The position numbers and the translations under genes are program-made. The notes beneath the pieces were generated by a model, which was not told the origin of the DNA, did no database searches, and saw nothing but the letters and a program-made list of their open reading frames with translations. Below are positions 60,285-64,000 of a stretch of DNA of 64,000 nt, in pieces (position 1 is the first letter of the stretch; every line of letters begins with the position of its first letter). Source of the stretch: Peristeroidobacter agariperforans (GTDB lineage: Bacteria > Pseudomonadota > Gammaproteobacteria > Steroidobacterales > Steroidobacteraceae); assembly GCF_004138335.1 (NCBI RefSeq), contig NZ_RYFW01000001.1:3059244-3123243 (forward strand). Direction: 5' to 3'.

Positions 60285-61138
60285 TGCTCGTGCCGCCTTT
60301 CGATTCGGCGCAGCTCACGGCAGAGTGCGCGCACCGACAGCAGATTGCCCGGCGAGCCGGCGCCGAAGAATCGCTCGTTCGATTGGGCGAAGAAGCGTTC
60401 GATCTCCGCACGCTGCGGCTGCAGATGCGGGGCGCGTTCAAACAACGTCGGCAACGTTTCTGTTTGCAGCACACGGCCGGCCGTCTGATCGAAGGCGCGA
60501 TGCACGGCTTGCCATGCCTCCGGCGCCGTCTCGTCGATGTGACGCAAGTGGTGGAGGGCTCGGGCGAACGGTTGGTTATGACTGTCCCGCCAGTTGCGCC
60601 ATTGCAGCCAGGCAAGCCACGCTGCCAATGTCACACCCAACGCGATCGACCAGAGCCATAGGCGCGCGCGTGCCGGGGCAGTATCGATGATCGATGGCTC
60701 GCGATCCGGCCGGAGCTGATCGGCGCTGGAAGCATGGGAAATCAGCGGGGCGACGCTGATCGGTGCGGATGGAATCTCGATCCGCTCGCCGTGCGCCTGG
60801 TCCACGATCGCCCAGGCGGGCAGCTGTACGGTGGTGAGAGCCGGCGGCGCGTTGATCAACTGATAATCGACAACCAGCCAATGACGCCCATCCGACGTCT
60901 TTTCGATTCTGGACGCTCGCCGCTCGAGCCAGATATTCACGCGTTGTACCGGGGGCATCGCGGTGGGCTTGAAATCGCCGCGCGAGTTCGTCAGCAGCAC
61001 GCGCTGCATGATCACATCTCCGATCACGTACCCGAACGCTCGAGGCTGTTCGACGATGGCGGGCGATGAATGCTGAGCGGCGAGCGCATCGGTCAGGGCC
61101 ATGAGCGCCAGCAGGGCGAGTCCCGTTCTGACACTCAT
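60281..61138 (-). CDS. MxaA-like protein
   Basis: A 285-residue exported membrane protein: signal peptide (TGLALLALMALTDALAAQ), a periplasmic domain with GYVIGDVIMQRV and WLVVDYQLINAPPALTTVQLPAWAI, a membrane helix (LWSIALGVTLAAWLAWLQW) and a cytoplasmic helical tail (ALHHLRHIDETAPEAWQAVHRAFDQTAGR). Sequence recognition alone is modest; the place between the DUF58 and first VWA genes is that of mxaA. The start at 61138 overlaps the DUF58 stop by 4 nt. Confidence 0.7.
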   Translation of the reverse strand: MSVRTGLALLALMALTDALAAQHSSPAIVEQPRAFGYVIGDVIMQRVLLTNSRGDFKPTAMPPVQRVNIWLERRASRIEKTSDGRHWLVVDYQLINAPPALTTVQLPAWAIVDQAHGERIEIPSAPISVAPLISHASSADQLRPDREPSIIDTAPARARLWLWSIALGVTLAAWLAWLQWRNWRDSHNQPFARALHHLRHIDETAPEAWQAVHRAFDQTAGRVLQTETLPTLFERAPHLQPQRAEIERFFAQSNERFFGAGSPGNLLSVRALCRELRRIERRHEQ

Positions 61139-61989
61139 GCCGTGACCTCGAAGAAGTAGTGCGATAGCGCCTCGTTGTCGAACTCGCCGCTGATATAGAA
61201 AGGTCGAATGCCACGAGCACTGAATATCGCACTCAACTCGGCGCGTCGGCGTTGCACGGCTTCGTGCCAACGCGCACGCATGCCTGGCCGCAACCAGACG
61301 GTGCTGCGACGACCAGATTCCAGGTCTCGCAAAGGCATGAGCCCGTCACGCTTCGGGGGCTGCATCTCGGCCGGATCCCAGATGACGAGCGGCACGACGT
61401 AGGCGTGCGTGAGCAGATCGAGCACGCCATCCAATCGATCCAGCGGCCAATGGAAGTCGGATGCGATGAAGATCAAGCCGGGGCGTCCGGCCAGGTGCAA
61501 AACGGCTTCTTCCAATCCCTCGCCGCTGCCGGCCGCGCCCGTGCAGTTTGTCAGCATCGAAGCCATCACGTCACCGACGCCACGGCTCAACAGCGCCGGT
61601 ACGAACAGGTCGGGGCGCTCGTGCGCGTCGAAGGCGAACATGCCCAGCGCATCGCCGACGCGAAAGGCGCTGTGCCCGAGCGCTGTCACAAAATCCGCGA
61701 CGATGTGCAGCTTCGACTTGGGAAGGCCAAAGCTCATCGATGTCGAAACATCGGCGATGACATGGACCGGCACACTGACCCGCTGGCGGTTGACGCGAAC
61801 CAGCCAATCTCCTCGAACCTCGCGCAGGCTGGCGCGAAGATCCAACCGGCGCGGATCCGGCCGGTCGTAGAGGCTCACGTGCGATACGAATTCCTGGCCG
61901 GCGCCGAGGCTCGAACCGGGGTGCGAGCCAGGTCGCCAGCCGCCGGAGCGGCGGGGCAACCTGTAGTGAAACTCGCGTGAGGTGCTCAT
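61135..61989 (-). CDS. MxaS-like DUF58 protein
   Basis: A 284-residue DUF58 protein with FHYRLPRRSGGWRPGSHPG, DLRASLREVRGDWLVR, and a MIDAS-like DVSTS in VIADVSTSMSFG, followed by IFIASDFHWPL. No membrane helix is apparent. DUF58 proteins pair with MoxR ATPases as metal-chaperone machinery. It begins 2 nt after the MoxR-type gene and overlaps the next gene by 4 nt. Confidence 0.82.
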   Translation of the reverse strand: MSTSREFHYRLPRRSGGWRPGSHPGSSLGAGQEFVSHVSLYDRPDPRRLDLRASLREVRGDWLVRVNRQRVSVPVHVIADVSTSMSFGLPKSKLHIVADFVTALGHSAFRVGDALGMFAFDAHERPDLFVPALLSRGVGDVMASMLTNCTGAAGSGEGLEEAVLHLAGRPGLIFIASDFHWPLDRLDGVLDLLTHAYVVPLVIWDPAEMQPPKRDGLMPLRDLESGRRSTVWLRPGMRARWHEAVQRRRAELSAIFSARGIRPFYISGEFDNEALSHYFFEVTA

Positions 61990-61991
61990 CG

Positions 61992-63014
61992 TCAGCGCGG
62001 CGTTGGGACGTGTTCCAGAATTTGTTCGATGAGCGCCGTGGCGAGTTGCGTACGCCGCAGTTCGTAGACCGGCGTGAAGAACACTCGATGGCCGAGCGTC
62101 CAGGGAGCGACGGCGTGGATGTCTGCTGGAGTGATGTGAGTCCGGCCGGCGAGCCAGGCGACGACACGCGCGGCGCGAGTCAGAGACATCATGCCTCGCG
62201 GGCTGACGCCCGCGAGAATCAGTTTGCTCATGTCGACGCCGTCCAAGCGTACGCCAAAGCGCTCCGGGGCCTGGCTCGCATCCCATAAATCCAGGACGTA
62301 GCGCTCCAGCACCTCGCTCGCGTGGATACTGCGCTGGATTGCCGCGCCGATCTCATTGAGCTGCTGCCAGGGCAGAATGGCGGGCGCGACACGTTCGATC
62401 AGCTGATCGACATCGTGAAAGTCAGGGTCGAACACCAGCGCCCTGCGTATTTCCGGCGCGACGGGCGTGGGCATACGCAGCTCGAACATGAAACGGTCGC
62501 GCGCCGCGGAGGCGAGCTCGAACGTTTCTTCTTTCTCGACCCGGTTGCGGTCGGCGAACACGATCATGTGCGGGAACCGATACTCGCGATTGAATGCCGA
62601 GACGGTGCGCTCGGCCATCGCCCGCAGCAGCAACGATTGAACCTGGGGGCGCGCGCGGTTGATCTCGTTGAAGAAGAATGTCGCGAGCCGCTCGCCGTGT
62701 CGGAGCAGCGGGCCGGCCTCGATCCTCGGCTTGCCTTCGGCGTCGACGTAGGTGTGATAGATGAGGTCGCCCGGCATCAGATCGACGGTGCCCTCGACGC
62801 GCTCGAAATCTCCGCCGATCGCGCGAGAAAACGCGCGCAGAATGGTCGTCTTGCCGACGCCGACATCGCCTTCGAGCAGCACGTGCCCGCGAGCGAACAG
62901 CGCCACGTTGATCAGTCGGATGGTGTCGCGCTGGCCGATGATGGCCTTGCCGACTTCCTCCTCGACCTGTAACGCCCGATCCCGCCAATCCTGCAGCTGT
63001 TCGTCGGAAGCCAT
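61992..63014 (-). CDS. MoxR/MxaR-like AAA ATPase
   Basis: A 340-residue MoxR-family AAA+ ATPase. Walker A is EGDVGVGKTT, followed by FERVEGTVDLMPGDLIYHTY and the Walker B region FFFNEINRARPQVQSLLLRAM. The sensor-1 segment reads FADRNRVEKEE where typical MoxR proteins have ATQNPIE; I think this marks the mxaR branch. It heads the six-gene operon and would power insertion of metal or maturation of a periplasmic quinoprotein. Start at 63014 chosen because upstream in-frame residues are low-complexity. Confidence 0.87.
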   Translation of the reverse strand: MASDEQLQDWRDRALQVEEEVGKAIIGQRDTIRLINVALFARGHVLLEGDVGVGKTTILRAFSRAIGGDFERVEGTVDLMPGDLIYHTYVDAEGKPRIEAGPLLRHGERLATFFFNEINRARPQVQSLLLRAMAERTVSAFNREYRFPHMIVFADRNRVEKEETFELASAARDRFMFELRMPTPVAPEIRRALVFDPDFHDVDQLIERVAPAILPWQQLNEIGAAIQRSIHASEVLERYVLDLWDASQAPERFGVRLDGVDMSKLILAGVSPRGMMSLTRAARVVAWLAGRTHITPADIHAVAPWTLGHRVFFTPVYELRRTQLATALIEQILEHVPTPR

Positions 63015-63074
63015 CGGACCGGCCCTCGCTCTACCGACCTGCGACACGTGCCACCCCAGGCACAGGGATGTGCC

Positions 63075-63130
63075 CGCCGCCACAGGCGGCGAGCGCAGGG
63101 GGAAAAGTCGCGCCTTTTTTCCCCCTGCGC
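63075..63130. promoter_or_regulatory. Two adjacent strong inverted repeats between divergent genes
   Basis: First stem: CGCCGCC / GGCGGCG (63075-63081, 63085-63091, loop ACA). Second: a perfect 14-bp stem, GCGCAGGGGGAAAA (63093-63106) with TTTTCCCCCTGCGC (63117-63130), 10-nt loop. They lie between the MoxR-type gene (minus) and the DUF1080 gene (plus), where a terminator is not expected. A third imperfect repeat, TTTGCCAC-CT-GTGGTAAA, is at 63193-63210. Confidence 0.6.
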
Positions 63131-63259
63131 CACAGCGCGAGTGGCAGGATGCCCACGTCGCTGTTTTACTAGTCTGGTGACTTTCGCGGCGATTTGCCAC
63201 CTGTGGTAAAAAACGGCAGCGGCGTCTCAGCGCCCGATCTTTTTTTCGTCGGAGGGCCG

Positions 63260-64000
63260 ATGTTTCGACCAGGACTCTTGGCATTGCTCGCGAGCTCGTT
63301 GGCACTGGGCGCACAGGCGGCGAACGCGCCTGCCGGGGACCCGAAAGCCACCGAAGTGTGGTCGCCGGTGCCGGTCAAGGTGACGCCGGGGGCGACTGTC
63401 GGCGCTCCGCCTTCGGACGCTGTCGTGTTGTTCGATGGCAAGAATCTGAATGCCTGGAAAAGCGAGAAGGATGGCGGACCGGCCAAGTGGCGCGTGGAGC
63501 AGGGCGAGCTCGTGGTCGCGCCGGGGACCGGCGACATCCAAACTCGCGCCAGCTTTGGCGACGTGCAGCTGCACGTCGAATGGTACGCGCCGCAATTGCC
63601 GGCGGACAAAGTCGATCAAGATCGCGCCAACAGCGGAGTGTTCCTGCAGGACGTGTACGAAGTACAAGTGCTCGATTCGTACCAGAACAAAACCTATGTC
63701 AATGGCCAGGCAGGCGCCATCTACAAACAACATCCGCCGCTGGTGAATGCAACCCTGCCGGCAGGTCAGTGGCAGACCTATGACATCATTTTCACGGCGC
63801 CGCGTTTTGCGCCGGACGGTGCGGTGAAGTCGCCGGCGCGCATGACGGTGCTCCACAACGGCGTGCTGATACAGAACAACGCCGTACTGAAAGGCGCTAC
63901 CGCTTACATCGGTGCGCCAATCTACAAAGCTCACGGCAACCTGCCGATCCGCCTGCAGGATCATTCGCACGAGGTCCGCTTCCGGAATATCTGGCTGCGG
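63260..64000 (+). CDS. DUF1080 (3-keto-disaccharide hydrolase-like) exported protein, partial
   Basis: Frame open to the window end, 247 residues seen. A signal peptide (LLALLASSLALGAQA) precedes the DUF1080 concanavalin-like fold: AVVLFDGKNLNAWKSE, LVVAPGTGDIQTRASFGDVQLHVEW, ANSGVFLQDVYEVQVLDSY, GAIYKQHPPLVNA, QWQTYDIIFTAPRF and PIRLQDHSHEVRFRNIWLR. Relatives hydrolyse 3-keto-glycosides. GGAGGG precedes the ATG. What shows is nearly a full domain, so only a short C-terminal part is likely missing. Confidence 0.88.
   Translation, partial: MFRPGLLALLASSLALGAQAANAPAGDPKATEVWSPVPVKVTPGATVGAPPSDAVVLFDGKNLNAWKSEKDGGPAKWRVEQGELVVAPGTGDIQTRASFGDVQLHVEWYAPQLPADKVDQDRANSGVFLQDVYEVQVLDSYQNKTYVNGQAGAIYKQHPPLVNATLPAGQWQTYDIIFTAPRFAPDGAVKSPARMTVLHNGVLIQNNAVLKGATAYIGAPIYKAHGNLPIRLQDHSHEVRFRNIWLR

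Noticed and set aside
1-64000. CRISPR array, tRNA/rRNA genes, insertion sequences or prophage
   Set aside because: No regularly spaced repeats, cloverleaf-like sequences, transposase motifs or phage structural genes were seen on reading both strands, though no search tool was run.

Overview
The window is high-GC, densely packed bacterial chromosome from a Gram-negative organism. It carries a TonB-dependent receptor, a periplasmic MltB-type transglycosylase, many ECF sigma factors, an UrcA-family protein and a FliA-type chemoreceptor promoter. The gene mix (DUF4331/HupE locus, rhamnogalacturonan-type glycosidases, amidohydrolase and CocE hydrolases, DUF1080, mxa-type maturation genes) suits a heterotrophic soil or freshwater gammaproteobacterium such as the Steroidobacteraceae/Nevskiales. 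That placement is inference. I saw no tRNA, rRNA, CRISPR array, insertion sequence or phage gene.

Layout. 1-6.7 kb: end of an M6 (immune inhibitor A-like) protease, then a secreted amidohydrolase, a CocE/NonD serine hydrolase, an aldo/keto reductase, a YjdF-like membrane protein and MltB. 6.7-11 kb: divergent GH105-like and GH106-like glycosidases for rhamnose-containing polysaccharide. 11-16.9 kb: an ECF sigma/anti-sigma pair facing a DUF4331 - lipoprotein - TPR - HupE/UreJ - small CHN/HLAHGD protein operon; the two divergent promoters share one sequence pattern, so the sigma factor probably drives both. 16.9-21.4 kb: a PD40-repeat protein, a GFA enzyme, an alpha/beta hydrolase with an MFS exporter, and a divergent Lrp-type regulator. 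21.5-27.9 kb: a Calx-beta/delta-60 repeat lipoprotein, and an ECF sigma factor with its Ser/Thr kinase (EcfP/PknT-like pair).

28-43.8 kb is the most unusual part. It holds two copies of a cassette made of a triple-repeat YxFxxD-type secreted protein plus an uncharacterised secreted protein. Between and around them lie an MHS-family transporter, an exported creatininase-like protein, an Lrp regulator, a DUF1587/1595/1592/1588/1585 haem-motif protein, a DUF1552 protein, a TonB receptor, a metallo-beta-lactamase-fold protein and a one-repeat YxFxxD protein. Two promoter regions in this block share paired TGACAC/GTGTCA half-sites with identical 33-nt offset, which links the two halves as one regulon. 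I propose it as an undescribed envelope uptake/oxidation system; its substrate is unknown.

44-50.6 kb: a double-domain KaiC-like ATPase, a single-domain response regulator and a 1529-residue SF1 helicase with a C-terminal PD-(D/E)xK nuclease, a candidate anti-phage protein. 50.6-57.8 kb: UrcA protein, a TPR protein ending in a haem motif with a LytS/LytTR two-component pair, DUF4142 with an ECF sigma factor, and a chemoreceptor behind a sigma-28 promoter. 57.8-63 kb: a six-gene operon in the exact order mxaR-S-A-C-K-L, without a methanol dehydrogenase gene in view. 63.3 kb to the end: a partial DUF1080 protein.
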